DNA of 37,089 nucleotides from a virus, in IMG/VR virus record IMGVR_UViG_3300044701_000250, positions 1 through 37,089 of that record; one strand, 5' to 3'. Made by a program: the position numbers and the translations under genes. Below, piece by piece: positions 1 to 7,885 of the stretch (positions are counted from its first letter, which is position 1; each line of letters opens with the position of its first letter). The notes under the pieces were generated by a model. That model was not told the origin of the DNA, did not search any database, and was given only the letters and a program-made list of their open reading frames with translations.

Positions 1-127
1 TGATTTTTGGAGTGCTAGCCGCCAATGTAAGCAAATTCGTCCCATCAAAAGTCAGCGCACTCCCACTCGTCGCCACCTTGCTGCCGTTCAGATACAACAC
101 GCCGTTGGCCGTGCCGCCGGAGAGGGT
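1..127. repeat. 127-bp exact direct repeat, copy A (window start)
   Basis: Bases 1-127 match 35877-36003 base for base; the first difference is at 128 (t) against 36004 (c). Copy A begins exactly at the window start. Both copies lie in fibre coding sequence in the same frame and encode the [17 protein letters not shown] region. A length of exactly 127 equals a k-mer size commonly used by de Bruijn assemblers, so this is probably a graph junction rather than a biological duplication. Confidence 0.9.
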
Positions 128-631
128 TGGGTTGTTTGAGAACGTCGTGGCGCTGTTGAGCGTAATACCGCTAGTGGCGGTAATTCTCAGATTTTTGTTG
201 CTCGTAATGTACGACTCAGCACCAACCGAAAGCGCGCTGTGTCCAACTGCAAACGATCCCGTGCCGCTTGAAGTCGTGATGCTCAGTTCGGATGTGTCTG
301 TCGATGACAGCGTGGCGTTTGGGTTGCTGCTGTTTCCAGCCACCGTCAGTGTCGCGCCGTTGTAGCCAAGCGACGAACTGGTAGTCAGGTTCTTGCTACC
401 GTTCAGATAGGCCACCGCATTGGCGGTGCCCGCGCTGTTGGTCAGCGTGCCGCCAACCGTGAGCGTCTTGCCAGTGCCAACATTGAGACCAACAGACGTG
501 CCGCTGCCAGCGGCAGCAAACACACCGTCAACCATATCAAGGTTGGTGTTAAGTTTTCCGCCCCAGGTATCTGCAGACGCGCCGACTTCCGGCTTCGTCA
601 GTCCAAGGTTGGTGGTTGTCGTATCAGCCAT
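1..631 (-). CDS. Tail fibre N-terminal part (cut by window start)
   Basis: The ATG is at 631-629, just after a GAGG Shine-Dalgarno that overlaps the stop of the upstream gene. The frame stays open to base 1, giving 210 residues with no stop. The N-terminus ([20 protein letters not shown], then a [12 protein letters not shown] stretch) is the short virion-attachment motif seen at the start of many podophage and siphophage fibre proteins. After it come Ser/Thr/Gly-rich beta-strand repeats typical of a fibre shaft. The last 42 codons are encoded by the 127-bp repeat shared with 35877-36003, in the same frame. Joining there continues into the S74 chaperone end of the gene at 34339 and predicts a 722-residue fibre. 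Likely role: host receptor binding. The fibre call is confident; the fusion is inferred. Confidence 0.85.
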   Translation of the reverse strand, partial: MADTTTTNLGLTKPEVGASADTWGGKLNTNLDMVDGVFAAAGSGTSVGLNVGTGKTLTVGGTLTNSAGTANAVAYLNGSKNLTTSSSLGYNGATLTVAGNSSNPNATLSSTDTSELSITTSSGTGSFAVGHSALSVGAESYITSNKNLRITATSGITLNSATTFSNNPTLSGGTANGVLYLNGSKVATSGSALTFDGTNLLTLAASTPKI

Positions 632-642
632 TTTTCGTTACC

Positions 643-1308
643 TCAAGCGGCTTGCAAATAAGCCGGATGTGTTTTTTCCGTCCACGTCTTCGCAGTATCT
701 GTCTGCGCCGTCCACGTCTCTGCGGTATCCGGTATCACGCTCCACGCAACACTCGTATCCGCTACCGTCGCCCAGCTCTCTGCTGTATCCGCCTCCGGCG
801 TCCAACTCTCCGCCGTATCCGGTATCACCTCCCACTTGAGGCGACCCGACACGACCACCACCGATACCGCGGATATCGCACAAGATGCGAGTTGCACCCG
901 GTTTGCCGTGGCGGTCAGAGTGGCCGCTGCGTTGATTGCAGCGCCGCTCTCGTATACCGCCAGTGCGGTGGCTGTCAGACTGCTGGTGGCGGCTAGGGCA
1001 GCGGAGCCGCGCTGTATACGCTCCGCCGAGGCGGTTAGCGTCGCAGCAGCAGACAGTGCTGCAGCTGCGTTCTGTACCCTGTTGGCGGTCGCTGTGAGCG
1101 TTGCCGCCGCGTTGAGAGTCGCAGCCCCCTGCTGCACCCTCACCGCACTTGCCGTGACCGTAGCCGCGGCGCTCAACGTAGCCGCACCCTGCTGGATGCG
1201 GATACCCGATGCCACCAAGGTGGCGGCAGCGGTTAGTGTGGCTGACCCCTCTTTAGGGTCTATGCCATAGTTACCACGCCCATATAAGCCGCTGCCGTAA
1301 CCGGCCAC
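643..1308 (-). CDS. Repeat-built tail-associated protein (AATLTA repeats plus DTAESW repeats)
   Basis: 221 residues from a GTG start at 1308, three bases after the stop of the upstream gene. After a glycine/tyrosine-rich head (GYGSGLYGRGNYG), the protein is six to seven copies of a 19-20 residue unit of the type GAATLxAAATLTAxAxRVQ (residues about 20-150). A second array of short units follows, with pattern xxxDTAExW, five copies at residues about 162-212. No enzyme motif is visible. Alternating small and beta-branched residues suggest a beta-structured fibre-like protein. It sits between tail genes and the fibre, so an accessory fibre or adhesin role is likely, but this is inference. The repeats also exist at DNA level with a period near 57 bp, so copy number could change by recombination. 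Confidence 0.75.
   Translation of the reverse strand: MAGYGSGLYGRGNYGIDPKEGSATLTAAATLVASGIRIQQGAATLSAAATVTASAVRVQQGAATLNAAATLTATANRVQNAAAALSAAATLTASAERIQRGSAALAATSSLTATALAVYESGAAINAAATLTATANRVQLASCAISAVSVVVVSGRLKWEVIPDTAESWTPEADTAESWATVADTSVAWSVIPDTAETWTAQTDTAKTWTEKTHPAYLQAA
846..1262 (-). repeat. Tandem coding repeat, about 57-60 bp units
   Basis: The AATLTA-type protein repeats are carried on degenerate tandem DNA units built around a gcggc...gttagcgt core. Units are diverged from each other, so this is an old internal duplication within one gene, not a CRISPR array or satellite. Confidence 0.7.
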
Positions 1309-1311
1309 GGA

Positions 1312-1695
1312 TTAGGCCAACGTAATGTCAAGATCGCCAGCAGGGACGCGGAACACGTCACCGGAGGCAATCGTCTTGCTCGAGGTCAGGTTGCCGTACG
1401 CCAAGAGGTTGCCGCTGGTCAGGTTGTCAAAGATGCCAACCGCAACCACCGTGCCCCACGTCGATCCGGCAGTCGGGAACTCCACAGCAGAGGTATTGCT
1501 CGCCGTGTCGTTCACTACCGTAAAGGCAATAGTCTGGCGCGCATAAGACGTGCCAGAGACTTCAGTGCCGCCACCAGTGTCATCCGGCGCGACGGTATAC
1601 AGCGCCAGATAAAGCGTAGTAGGCGCCGTGTAAGCCGTCGCACCGAAGACGTGCAGCAGCACCTTGTTCTCGAGATAGTTTGAAAAAGCACTCAC
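1312..1695 (-). CDS. Conserved phage tail-associated protein (127 aa)
   Basis: 127 residues. The GTG start at 1695 overlaps the TGA of the adaptor gene as GTGA, a coupling junction. The N-terminus (NYLENKVLLHVFGATAYT, then PTTLYLALYT) and the following GGTEVSG..YARQ pattern belong to a family frequent in tail regions of phages and prophages, usually labelled tail fibre-like. The rest is predicted beta-rich, ending in a VPAGDLDITLA strand. There are no catalytic motifs. Its position after the head-tail adaptor and before fibre genes supports a tail structural role; the exact role is unknown. Confidence 0.7.
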   Translation of the reverse strand: MSAFSNYLENKVLLHVFGATAYTAPTTLYLALYTVAPDDTGGGTEVSGTSYARQTIAFTVVNDTASNTSAVEFPTAGSTWGTVVAVGIFDNLTSGNLLAYGNLTSSKTIASGDVFRVPAGDLDITLA

Positions 1696-2324
1696 GGGAT
1701 AACCCTCGTCGGTTTGACGCCAATGGCAAGACGGCCACCGCTAAATGAGGCACGCTCGTCTTGAATCAGCATGTCGTTGATCGCGCTCTGGTACTGGCTC
1801 GCCCACACCGCCATGCGCTCATCGTCGCGCAGGTACGGAGCGGCTTGCAGCAGTGAGCCGTAAAGGTACACATCAGGATGACGCGCCAGCACCCAGTTGG
1901 ACGTGTTGGCGTCTGACAACTTGGCCAGCGTCGCTACATACGTCAACTCGGCGGCATAGCCAGTATCTGGCGCAGGGAGCACTTCAATCTGATTGCCAAT
2001 CAGCGCGAAGTATCTTGGAGTGCCGGTGGTGCGATAGATGTACTTCTTGGCATCGAGTTCATCTTCGCTCAAGAACACCAGCGGCTGCACCGGAGCGGTG
2101 GCCGTCAACACCAAAGACTTGGCCGCCAGAAAGTCTGACGGCAGCGCAGAAAACGGCGTGTCGAGCGTAGCGCTCGAGCGCTTGACCATCTTCTGCGTCG
2201 GCAGCTTGCGCTCAATTTGCGCCTCTGCCAACGAGATGAAGTCAGGGATAACCGATGTCAGGTCATCGCGGTTTAGCCAATCCGCGAGACTAGACTTCAA
2301 TTCGCTGTATGTGGTTAGTGCCAC
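1692..2324 (-). CDS. Head-to-tail adaptor protein (SU10/P22 gp4-like)
   Basis: 210 residues from a GTG start at 2324, inside the last 35 bases of the glycosyltransferase gene. The helical N-terminus (TYSELKSSLADWLNRDDL, then a SLAEAQIERKL stretch) and the later PSDFLAAKSL and VYLYGSLLQAAPYLRDD segments are characteristic of podophage portal-bound adaptor proteins, which sit under the portal and connect head to tail. It lies downstream of the capsid gene, as usual. Family assignment is from motif memory, not a search. Confidence 0.78.
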   Translation of the reverse strand: MALTTYSELKSSLADWLNRDDLTSVIPDFISLAEAQIERKLPTQKMVKRSSATLDTPFSALPSDFLAAKSLVLTATAPVQPLVFLSEDELDAKKYIYRTTGTPRYFALIGNQIEVLPAPDTGYAAELTYVATLAKLSDANTSNWVLARHPDVYLYGSLLQAAPYLRDDERMAVWASQYQSAINDMLIQDERASFSGGRLAIGVKPTRVIP

Positions 2325-2964
2325 CTTCTACCTGCTCCTTCATCGCCCACGCACCTTCGTGTGAATATTCAAAGGTGCCGATGTGCTTGACGTGCTGCGA
2401 AAGGTCGTGATCCAGAAGTACCTCATACCCGGCCTCTTTGGCCTTGCGGCAGAAGAACACGTCTTCCCCGATGTAGTGGTTGCCAATCGTCGAGTACGGG
2501 ATCGCAAACCAAGGTGCTTCGATATTCTCAAAAACCTCGCGCTTCACCATCATCACGCCCATGCCGACATAATCCACCGGCTCCAAGCCTTGCGACTCTG
2601 GCCCTGTGTATACGCGGTCAATCTTGCCGCCGCCGTCCATCATCGCTACCGGCTTGACCGGCATACGCCTGGTGGCATAGTTAGCGGCCACGATGGGCTT
2701 GTCGCGCAGAATCAGGTGCCCGATAGTTTCCTTCGGGAACCGCATGTCTGAATCAAGCCAGAGAAGATAATCCGCCTTCTCCTCGAGTGCTTGACGCGCA
2801 AGCTCCATTCTCTGAGAGGCGATCAGAGTTCCGTGCGATGTGTAAAGCATCACGCGGTCGTCTGTTGTCGCGGTATAAAACGACATCGCTCGCGCTAGGT
2901 CATAGGCAAACGAGGTCATCACCGTGTCCCTTGCTGGGACTAAAATGGCGACCGAGCGACTCAT
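2290..2964 (-). CDS. GT-A fold glycosyltransferase (GT2-like)
   Basis: 224 residues. The ATG at 2964 overlaps the preceding stop as ATGA. The N-terminus (SVAILVPARDTVMTSFAYDL) is the nucleotide-sugar-binding start of GT-A enzymes. A DSD metal-binding triad lies at residues about 71-73 (WLDSDMRFP). A GEDVFFCRKAKEAG segment near residue 167 matches the ED catalytic-base region of GT2-type enzymes, and conserved histidines follow (DHDLSQHVKHIG). Substrate and acceptor cannot be read from sequence. Lying inside the head/tail cluster, it may glycosylate a virion protein or modify the host surface. It is the second glycosyltransferase in the genome, far from the one at 13614. Confidence 0.82.
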   Translation of the reverse strand: MSRSVAILVPARDTVMTSFAYDLARAMSFYTATTDDRVMLYTSHGTLIASQRMELARQALEEKADYLLWLDSDMRFPKETIGHLILRDKPIVAANYATRRMPVKPVAMMDGGGKIDRVYTGPESQGLEPVDYVGMGVMMVKREVFENIEAPWFAIPYSTIGNHYIGEDVFFCRKAKEAGYEVLLDHDLSQHVKHIGTFEYSHEGAWAMKEQVEGGTNHIQRIEV

Positions 2965-3281
2965 ACGCGCCCCGGTCGTGTTCTAAACAATCTGTTGTCA
3001 GGATCGTTGAGCCAGCGCTTCATCGCTGCCGGGTCATCAATGATCCCCTGATTCTTGAGGCGGTAAAACAGTTGCATCGGAATTGAGGCAACTTTCGACC
3101 ATTCACCCCATTTAGCGCGTTCGTCTACGCTATTAAAACTCGCCTTATTCTTCTCAATCAAGTCGCCGACTTTAAAGACCGTCTCAATCGTGGCCTCATC
3201 TTTGTCGGCATCATAGTGCCACCATTTGGTCGTACCCGTTGCCGGGTCATAGTCAAAGAGGCGCTTACCTGATGAATTCAT
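2961..3281 (-). CDS. Hypothetical phage protein (106 aa)
   Basis: 106 residues from an ATG at 3281 with a GAGG Shine-Dalgarno seven bases upstream. It is rich in charged and aromatic residues, with DYDPATGTTKWWHYDADKDE near the start and MKRWLNDPDNRLFRTRPGRV at the end. No known catalytic motif, signal or membrane segment. It is the first gene after the capsid and is separated from it by a strong RNA hairpin. Such small proteins are common between capsid and adaptor in podophages. Function not recognised. Confidence 0.7.
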   Translation of the reverse strand: MNSSGKRLFDYDPATGTTKWWHYDADKDEATIETVFKVGDLIEKNKASFNSVDERAKWGEWSKVASIPMQLFYRLKNQGIIDDPAAMKRWLNDPDNRLFRTRPGRV

Positions 3282-3297
3282 GCAATCCTCAACTCAA

Positions 3298-3323
3298 GGG
3301 CGACGGCACCATTGCCGCCGCCC
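3298..3323 (-). promoter_or_regulatory. Strong intercistronic hairpin after the capsid gene
   Basis: In the minus-strand transcript an 11-bp stem (3298-3308 with 3313-3323, one G-U wobble at 3303/3318) closes on a four-base AUGG loop. It starts about 18 bases past the capsid stop and ends 17 bases before the next ATG. No U-tract follows, so it is not a classic intrinsic terminator. Likely it stabilises the 3' end of capsid mRNA or reduces read-through into downstream genes. Confidence 0.65.
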
Positions 3324-3341
3324 CGAGTTTATACGACTTTA

Positions 3342-4322
3342 TTAGGTCGTGGTGAGGTCGGCAGCCAAGCCGTGCGCGGCTTCGGTGTTAACCTTCAAGC
3401 CCCACTCAACGAGGATCATGCGCTTCTCGGCGTCGCCGGTCTTCGCAAGTTCCACCGTCTGGAAGGGGCGCAGGAACGAAACGCCAGCGTACTCAGGATC
3501 AAGCACGAAGGCATCACGCTCACGCTGGAAGCGGTTCGGGACAACCGACACGTTGCCGAAGTCCGAAACATACACGTCAGCAGCGCCGATGATGACACCC
3601 GGCTTGTTGCCAACAACTTCCTTGCGGATCTCAGCGATACCGGCAAAGCCAGACACGCGCTGCTTGTTGACAGGGCCTACCATCAGGATCTTCGGCGTAC
3701 CGCCCGAAGTCCACACCTTCTGGATCACGCTCTTGAGGATCGACTCCGTGAACGTGCGAAGGTTGGCGTCCGTGGCGTCCGTGCGGGTCGCATTCGGCTG
3801 CGTGGTGTACGACGGATCAGCACCGCCCGTGCCCTTGTCCGTGTTGGTCTTCAAGAAGGCCAACAACGAACCCGTCTTGCGAAGCGCCGTGCTGGTGCCA
3901 GCAGAGCCGCCATCGGCCTTCTGGTTGGTCAGCATGATGCTTTCCATGTCGCGCTTCAACTCAGCCGAGCGCTTGGCGAGCTGGTAGGCCAACTCAGAGC
4001 GACGGCCAGCCTTGTCCACCGACTCGAGCGTACCCGACAGGATCAGCGTCTTGCGGCTGACCTGCGTGTAGTTGCCGATACGGGTGGTGGGCGAGGTCGA
4101 ATCAAACGACGAAACATCGTCACCTTCGATCTGCGCGTTCGTGGTCGAAGCCGCAGCGAGCGAGTCCGTCTGCCACTCAAAATAAGTGTTCTTGACGTTC
4201 TCACGGCCGATGTTCGACATGAACGGAGTCTCTTCCGGCGAGATGTTGTAGATAACATTCGACAGGGACTCACGAATACCTTTTGCGTTAAAGGTATCAA
4301 ACGTATTGCCGGTCTGTGACAT
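3342..4322 (-). CDS. Major capsid protein (HK97 fold, SU10-like)
   Basis: 326 residues, ATG at 4322. The N-terminal FDTFNAKGIRESLSNVIYNI and SPEETPFMSNIGR segments, then NYTQVSRKTLILSGTLESVD, are hallmarks of the SU10-like major head protein family (DUF5309 type), which forms the icosahedral shell. The C-terminal part reads as the P-domain and A-domain of an HK97 fold. There is no cleavable prodomain. It follows the scaffold gene with a 13-base gap, the standard scaffold-capsid order, and is followed by a hairpin. Codon use is regular, as expected for the most highly expressed phage gene. The start is set by the ATG and family length. Confidence 0.9.
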   Translation of the reverse strand: MSQTGNTFDTFNAKGIRESLSNVIYNISPEETPFMSNIGRENVKNTYFEWQTDSLAAASTTNAQIEGDDVSSFDSTSPTTRIGNYTQVSRKTLILSGTLESVDKAGRRSELAYQLAKRSAELKRDMESIMLTNQKADGGSAGTSTALRKTGSLLAFLKTNTDKGTGGADPSYTTQPNATRTDATDANLRTFTESILKSVIQKVWTSGGTPKILMVGPVNKQRVSGFAGIAEIRKEVVGNKPGVIIGAADVYVSDFGNVSVVPNRFQRERDAFVLDPEYAGVSFLRPFQTVELAKTGDAEKRMILVEWGLKVNTEAAHGLAADLTTT

Positions 4323-4335
4323 GACTAAAAATTCC

Positions 4336-5313
4336 TCAATCTAAAAATTGCTCAAACACAGCAGCCGCATCACGCGTGCTGCCACTATTGGCGAGTCTAG
4401 AAAGAGCGGTCTTAGACGCAACGACTTTGGACGACTGCGGCGTAGATGCGGCGCCAGCCCTCATCGGCTTGGCCTTCTGCATGATCTTCGGGCGCATCTG
4501 GTCACGCTTGCTCATCAGCTCGTCGTATAGCATCGCTTTACGAAGAGCAAGAACGGCTCGAGCGTCGTATACGTCCGAAATCTCTTCGACACTAAAGCCG
4601 AGTTTTCCGGTTGCGTATTCAACGATCTTCGCCTTCTCGGCACGAGCCTTTTCGACATCGCGCCATTCTGGCAAGGATTCCATCAACTTGGCACGTTCGA
4701 CCTCTAGGGTCTGCTCTGCCTGCGCCTGTTCTTCCTGCTGCTGTCTCTGCACCAGAGCGGACTTCTGGGCTTGCACCCACGCGGTCTGCTCCTGCCTGGT
4801 ACGCTGCAATTCGCGCTGTCTCACCCACTCAACCGGGTTCTCTTGATAAAGTCGATCCCAGTCTAGCTCGGGCGGTTGCAGATTGCGAAGCTGCGCATCA
4901 AGCGCTTCCAAAGTCTGTGCGTATCGCTGCCGCTCTTGCCGCGCAACCTCTAGCTCCACTTCGGCCTGTTTTCTGGCCTCCGCAATCGCTTGAGTCTTGC
5001 GCGTATAGTCTGCGGTGCGTGAGTAGCCCTTCAGCAACTCATCAAGCGGAACCTCAATTTCTTCACCGTCAACTTTGACGCGGAAGGTTTGGCTCGCTTG
5101 AGGTGCCTCATCGGCGTCCTCTTCGCTTTCGGTGACTTCCTCGCTATCGACCTCCGACTCGCCATCAGATGCCTCTAGCGCCTCTTCACCCTCATCCACT
5201 ACTTCAGTTTCAAGCTGCTCGTTTTCGCCTTCATCAGCGGCGAGCATCTGCTCAAAAGCATCCTGTGTGGACTGTATTTTTCCGGGGGGTGTACCCGTGC
5301 CGGTTTCACTCAT
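4336..5313 (-). CDS. Capsid scaffolding protein
   Basis: 325 residues from the ATG at 5313 (MSETGTGTPPGK). A TTG five codons upstream would add MHNRV but lacks a better ribosome site. The protein has an acidic N-terminal region (residues about 25-70, dense in E and D), then a VKVDGEEIEVPLDELLKGYS motif typical of podophage scaffolds. A long coiled coil rich in Q, E, R and A follows (residues about 95-230), and a basic C-terminus. Scaffolds of this class chaperone capsid assembly inside the prohead. It lies directly upstream of the capsid gene. Confidence 0.88.
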   Translation of the reverse strand: MSETGTGTPPGKIQSTQDAFEQMLAADEGENEQLETEVVDEGEEALEASDGESEVDSEEVTESEEDADEAPQASQTFRVKVDGEEIEVPLDELLKGYSRTADYTRKTQAIAEARKQAEVELEVARQERQRYAQTLEALDAQLRNLQPPELDWDRLYQENPVEWVRQRELQRTRQEQTAWVQAQKSALVQRQQQEEQAQAEQTLEVERAKLMESLPEWRDVEKARAEKAKIVEYATGKLGFSVEEISDVYDARAVLALRKAMLYDELMSKRDQMRPKIMQKAKPMRAGAASTPQSSKVVASKTALSRLANSGSTRDAAAVFEQFLD

Positions 5314-5340
5314 AACTCTATTGTGCAAGATTCAAGCGGA

Positions 5341-5610
5341 CTATTTCCTGCCTGATAACTTGTCGATGTCTCTTTTTGCCATCACGCCGTTCTCAACGAC
5401 AACGCGAAGGTGGCGCTTAACTTCCTCGAGTAGCGCTACAGCAAGCCACAAGCGCTCACGCTCGTCTGTTTCTGCTGGCTTGCTCTGGCGCCACGCCTTG
5501 AGATACTCGCTCTCAAGCGTGTCAAACGCTTCGGCCAGAATAGGATTCTCAAGAAGCTCCTTGGCCTCCGATCCTTTTCTGGCATCAATGTACGGATTTC
5601 TTTCGCTCAA
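5341..5610 (-). CDS. Small helical phage protein (89 aa)
   Basis: 89 residues. The TTG start at 5610 overlaps the TGA of the upstream small gene as TTGA; the only internal ATG would remove most of the protein. It is helical and charged (LENPILAEAFDTLESEYLKA, then an ERLWLAVALLEEVKRHLRVV segment). Proteins of this size and pattern are common upstream of the scaffold in podophages. No catalytic motif. Function unknown; possibly a minor head assembly factor from its position. Confidence 0.68.
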   Translation of the reverse strand: MSERNPYIDARKGSEAKELLENPILAEAFDTLESEYLKAWRQSKPAETDERERLWLAVALLEEVKRHLRVVVENGVMAKRDIDKLSGRK

Positions 5611-5786
5611 GCGAGCAGACCCTTCTTCGGCCTGTTCTTCATCGCCTTCTTGAGCAACTTGCCGCCTTTGTCAGCCTTATTGAACTCTTTGGCTACCTTC
5701 ATCGGTACGCCAACCTTCTTGGCGAAGCTCTTATCGTGGGCGGCCGCGGCCATAAGGCGAGCCTGTTTCATGGATTTGCTGGGCAT
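5607..5786 (-). CDS. Small basic conserved phage protein (59 aa)
   Basis: 59 residues. The ATG at 5786 overlaps the previous gene's stop by one base (TAATG). The protein is strongly basic, starting MPSKSMKQARLMAAAAHDKS and continuing FAKKVGVPMKVAKEFNKADK. This pattern recurs in small proteins of many podophages and siphophages near head genes. The charge suggests nucleic-acid or capsid-interior binding, but no function is established. Translational coupling on both sides supports it as a real gene despite its length. Confidence 0.75.
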   Translation of the reverse strand: MPSKSMKQARLMAAAAHDKSFAKKVGVPMKVAKEFNKADKGGKLLKKAMKNRPKKGLLA

Positions 5787-7411
5787 TATTCCTCCAATAA
5801 ACCTTTCTGGCCTCTCTGGCTTTTTGGCGTTGCAGCCGTAACATCAAGCCGTCTGTTTACTTCAGCAAGTCTACTCTCAAGATCTGCACTTTTACGAATA
5901 TCGCCGACGTTAAATGATGGAGGGTTGGTTTCAAGAGCGGCAAGTTGCCGCCCATATCCTGCCTCTTCAAGCAATCGCCGGTATTTCGGGTCTTTTGTCA
6001 GCAGCGTTGCAAAGTCTGCAACACCTCGAATCTTTTCATCGCTAATGACGCCACTGGCGACTAAGTCGCTAATCGTGACATCCTGCCCGCTCTTCAAAAG
6101 TTTTTGGCGCTCTTCAACTGCTGGCTTAACGTAAGACCAAACTGTCTCCTGCACCTCTGCCGGAGTCCATTTTCTGCCGGTTGCTTCTTCAAGCACCTTT
6201 GCCGCTTGCCGAGCGACAACATTGGCCGCGTAATAACCTGGCCCCTTCATTCCGAGCTTTTCACCGGATGCGGCCTTTCGTGCTGCTCCAGCAAATAGCT
6301 GTTGCATCACTCCGTATGCGTTCGCCATCCATGTGTCGTTGGTAACTTCTGCCATGTCTCCAAGAAGGTTTCTCATAAAAGAGTCAACCTTCGGGCCAGA
6401 AAGGATCAACCCTTCTGGGTCTGGCGTGGTCAGCGATCGCACGCTGTTGTTCGTCCAAGCATCAAGCACTGACGCTCTGCGAACTAATTCTGCGTTTTGC
6501 GGAGACGCATCAGAGAATGCCTGTATGCGCTTCAGCATTCCGCTTTTTGTCTTGGCTTTAATGCCAAGGCGACTGCCGAGTGATTCAAGCTGTGAAAGGC
6601 TGCGATCGCTTAATGGAGACTGCTGTACGCTTTCTCCCATGATTCTAATGATTGAATCTCTGTCTTCAGGCCGCCCCGCTGCATTCCAGTTCTTCCAGAC
6701 GCTCAGTGCGTTTTGCAGGTTGGACTCGACGCTTGTCTGCGGCGACAAAGAAGAGAGGAGAGCGGTAAACCTTGGCGCATCCTCTCCAAATACGGTCTTA
6801 ATTGCATCGCCGCTAGTGGCATACCAGCCCAGCTTTGCGCGGCCAGCGTAGGCCATCGCCGCAGTATCCTGCGGGTTCATGGTCGGCGTGTCTTGCAGTA
6901 GGCCGCCAGTCTTCTGCGCACTCTTTGGCGAGATTTCTTGGAACTCTCGCTCAGTGAGGAACTCTCTTAGCGTTCCATATAGCTGCGGATTGCTCTGCTT
7001 CAGAGCTTCAGCCTCTTGCTCCGTAAGTCGAAGCATCTGACCGCTGGGCGCTCTAAACATGCGAGCCGGGTTCAGGAATGACGGCAAGTATTCACCGGCA
7101 GCTTGTGGGCTTTGCAGCGCCTCTGAGGCTCGCTGCATTTCCGTCTGGGCCATTTGCGTCAGCATTCCGCGCGGATCGTTTGCGAATGCGCGGCCGACAT
7201 TGTATGCGCCGAGCAGTCCGCTGCGAACGGTTCCGGTCGGATCTTGAACAAAGCGCTGGCCTAGGTCGATCGCTCCGGTCGCTAGATTGCGGCCAAAGTT
7301 ATAGACGCCCTGCCCAAACTCGCCAACAGCGGGAGCGCCAGCAATAGCCTCCTCAATAGCTTGCGATTCTGGGTCAAGCAGGCTGCGCCTGCGCGCTCTC
7401 ATTTCAGCCAT
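5786..7411 (-). CDS. Large uncharacterised phage protein (541 aa)
   Basis: 541 residues, ATG at 7411, overlapping the end of the 108-residue gene by eight bases. The N-terminal 170 residues are helical and Gly/Ala-rich. The central part (about 185-380) contains GWYATSGDAIKTVFGEDAPR and a SSLSPQTSVESNLQNAL motif, resembling an uncharacterised domain found in other phage proteins. No nuclease, peptidase or membrane signature can be assigned with confidence. The base composition looks more AT-rich than the flanking genes and the gene has no CTCGAG site, which may indicate different ancestry. Lying in the head module, it may be a virion-internal protein or an enzyme packaged with DNA. Confidence 0.7.
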   Translation of the reverse strand: MAEMRARRRSLLDPESQAIEEAIAGAPAVGEFGQGVYNFGRNLATGAIDLGQRFVQDPTGTVRSGLLGAYNVGRAFANDPRGMLTQMAQTEMQRASEALQSPQAAGEYLPSFLNPARMFRAPSGQMLRLTEQEAEALKQSNPQLYGTLREFLTEREFQEISPKSAQKTGGLLQDTPTMNPQDTAAMAYAGRAKLGWYATSGDAIKTVFGEDAPRFTALLSSLSPQTSVESNLQNALSVWKNWNAAGRPEDRDSIIRIMGESVQQSPLSDRSLSQLESLGSRLGIKAKTKSGMLKRIQAFSDASPQNAELVRRASVLDAWTNNSVRSLTTPDPEGLILSGPKVDSFMRNLLGDMAEVTNDTWMANAYGVMQQLFAGAARKAASGEKLGMKGPGYYAANVVARQAAKVLEEATGRKWTPAEVQETVWSYVKPAVEERQKLLKSGQDVTISDLVASGVISDEKIRGVADFATLLTKDPKYRRLLEEAGYGRQLAALETNPPSFNVGDIRKSADLESRLAEVNRRLDVTAATPKSQRGQKGLLEE

Positions 7412-7730
7412 CTTTCTGCTTCCTGTAGCGTTCTAGCAAACGCCGCCCCTTGGCCACCGCGCTTGCCTTGTCCCCCTGATGCCCCCACGCCTCAAGACTT
7501 AACTTGAGGCGCGTCTTATCCCCATCCGGTTCCACCAAAAGACCCGGCATCGACCCCATGCGGGTAAGGAAACTTCCTTTCCTGCGCAGCTGCTCTGGCG
7601 TCTTTGCAGCGCCTTTTACTGGCGCCTTGAGTGTGCCTCCTGTCTGCGCTTTGTACGACGCACGACCTTTGGCGTTGAGGCCGCCAGACTTGCTCTTTCC
7701 TTCAGCGCGTTGCCAAGCCGGGGTCTTCAC
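7404..7730 (-). CDS. Basic phage protein (DUF6321-like)
   Basis: 108 residues. The GTG start at 7730 overlaps the upstream TGA as GTGA. The N-terminus TPAWQRAEGKSKSGGLNAKG and the following RASYKAQTGG are the recurring motif of a small basic family in phages that I associate with DUF6321. The C-terminus (LKLSLEAWGHQGDKASAVAK) is helical. The high Lys/Arg/Gly content suggests nucleic-acid contact. Role unknown. Gene coupling with the 49-residue basic gene upstream suggests the two act or are made together. Confidence 0.72.
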   Translation of the reverse strand: MKTPAWQRAEGKSKSGGLNAKGRASYKAQTGGTLKAPVKGAAKTPEQLRRKGSFLTRMGSMPGLLVEPDGDKTRLKLSLEAWGHQGDKASAVAKGRRLLERYRKQKDG

Positions 7731-7876
7731 TTACGCTTCTTCGCCGTCTTTGCCGCAGCCTTAAAAGCCGAAGCAGTCGGCGCTCCCTTGGCTCCGGGCT
7801 TGCGCATCTTCTCGCCGCTACCGGCAGCGATGCGCTCACGCTTGGCGTGAATGTTGGCGTATAGACCTGCTTTCAT
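7727..7876 (-). CDS. Small basic conserved phage protein (49 aa)
   Basis: 49 residues, ATG at 7876. It reads MKAGLYANIHAKRERIAAGS, then GEKMRKPGAKGAPTASAFKA and a lysine-rich end. This MRKPG-KGAPT pattern recurs in small proteins of podophages and siphophages near head genes. The stop is shared with the GTG of the next gene. There is no membrane segment. Function unknown; a DNA- or capsid-binding role would fit the charge, but this is inference. Confidence 0.75.
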   Translation of the reverse strand: MKAGLYANIHAKRERIAAGSGEKMRKPGAKGAPTASAFKAAAKTAKKRK

Positions 7877-7885
7877 GAATTACTC

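Noticed and set aside
846-1262. Possible CRISPR array
   Set aside because: Units are degenerate, contiguous and coding with no unique spacers; no cas genes.
836-1270. Alanine-rich plus-strand frame over the 57-bp repeats
   Set aside because: Complement of the AATLTA repeats; the minus-strand frame fits gene order and coupling.
3312-4319. 335-codon open frame opposite the capsid gene
   Set aside because: It mirrors the capsid codons, is Arg/Leu-rich like an antisense shadow, and has no ribosome site; the capsid frame is clearly real.
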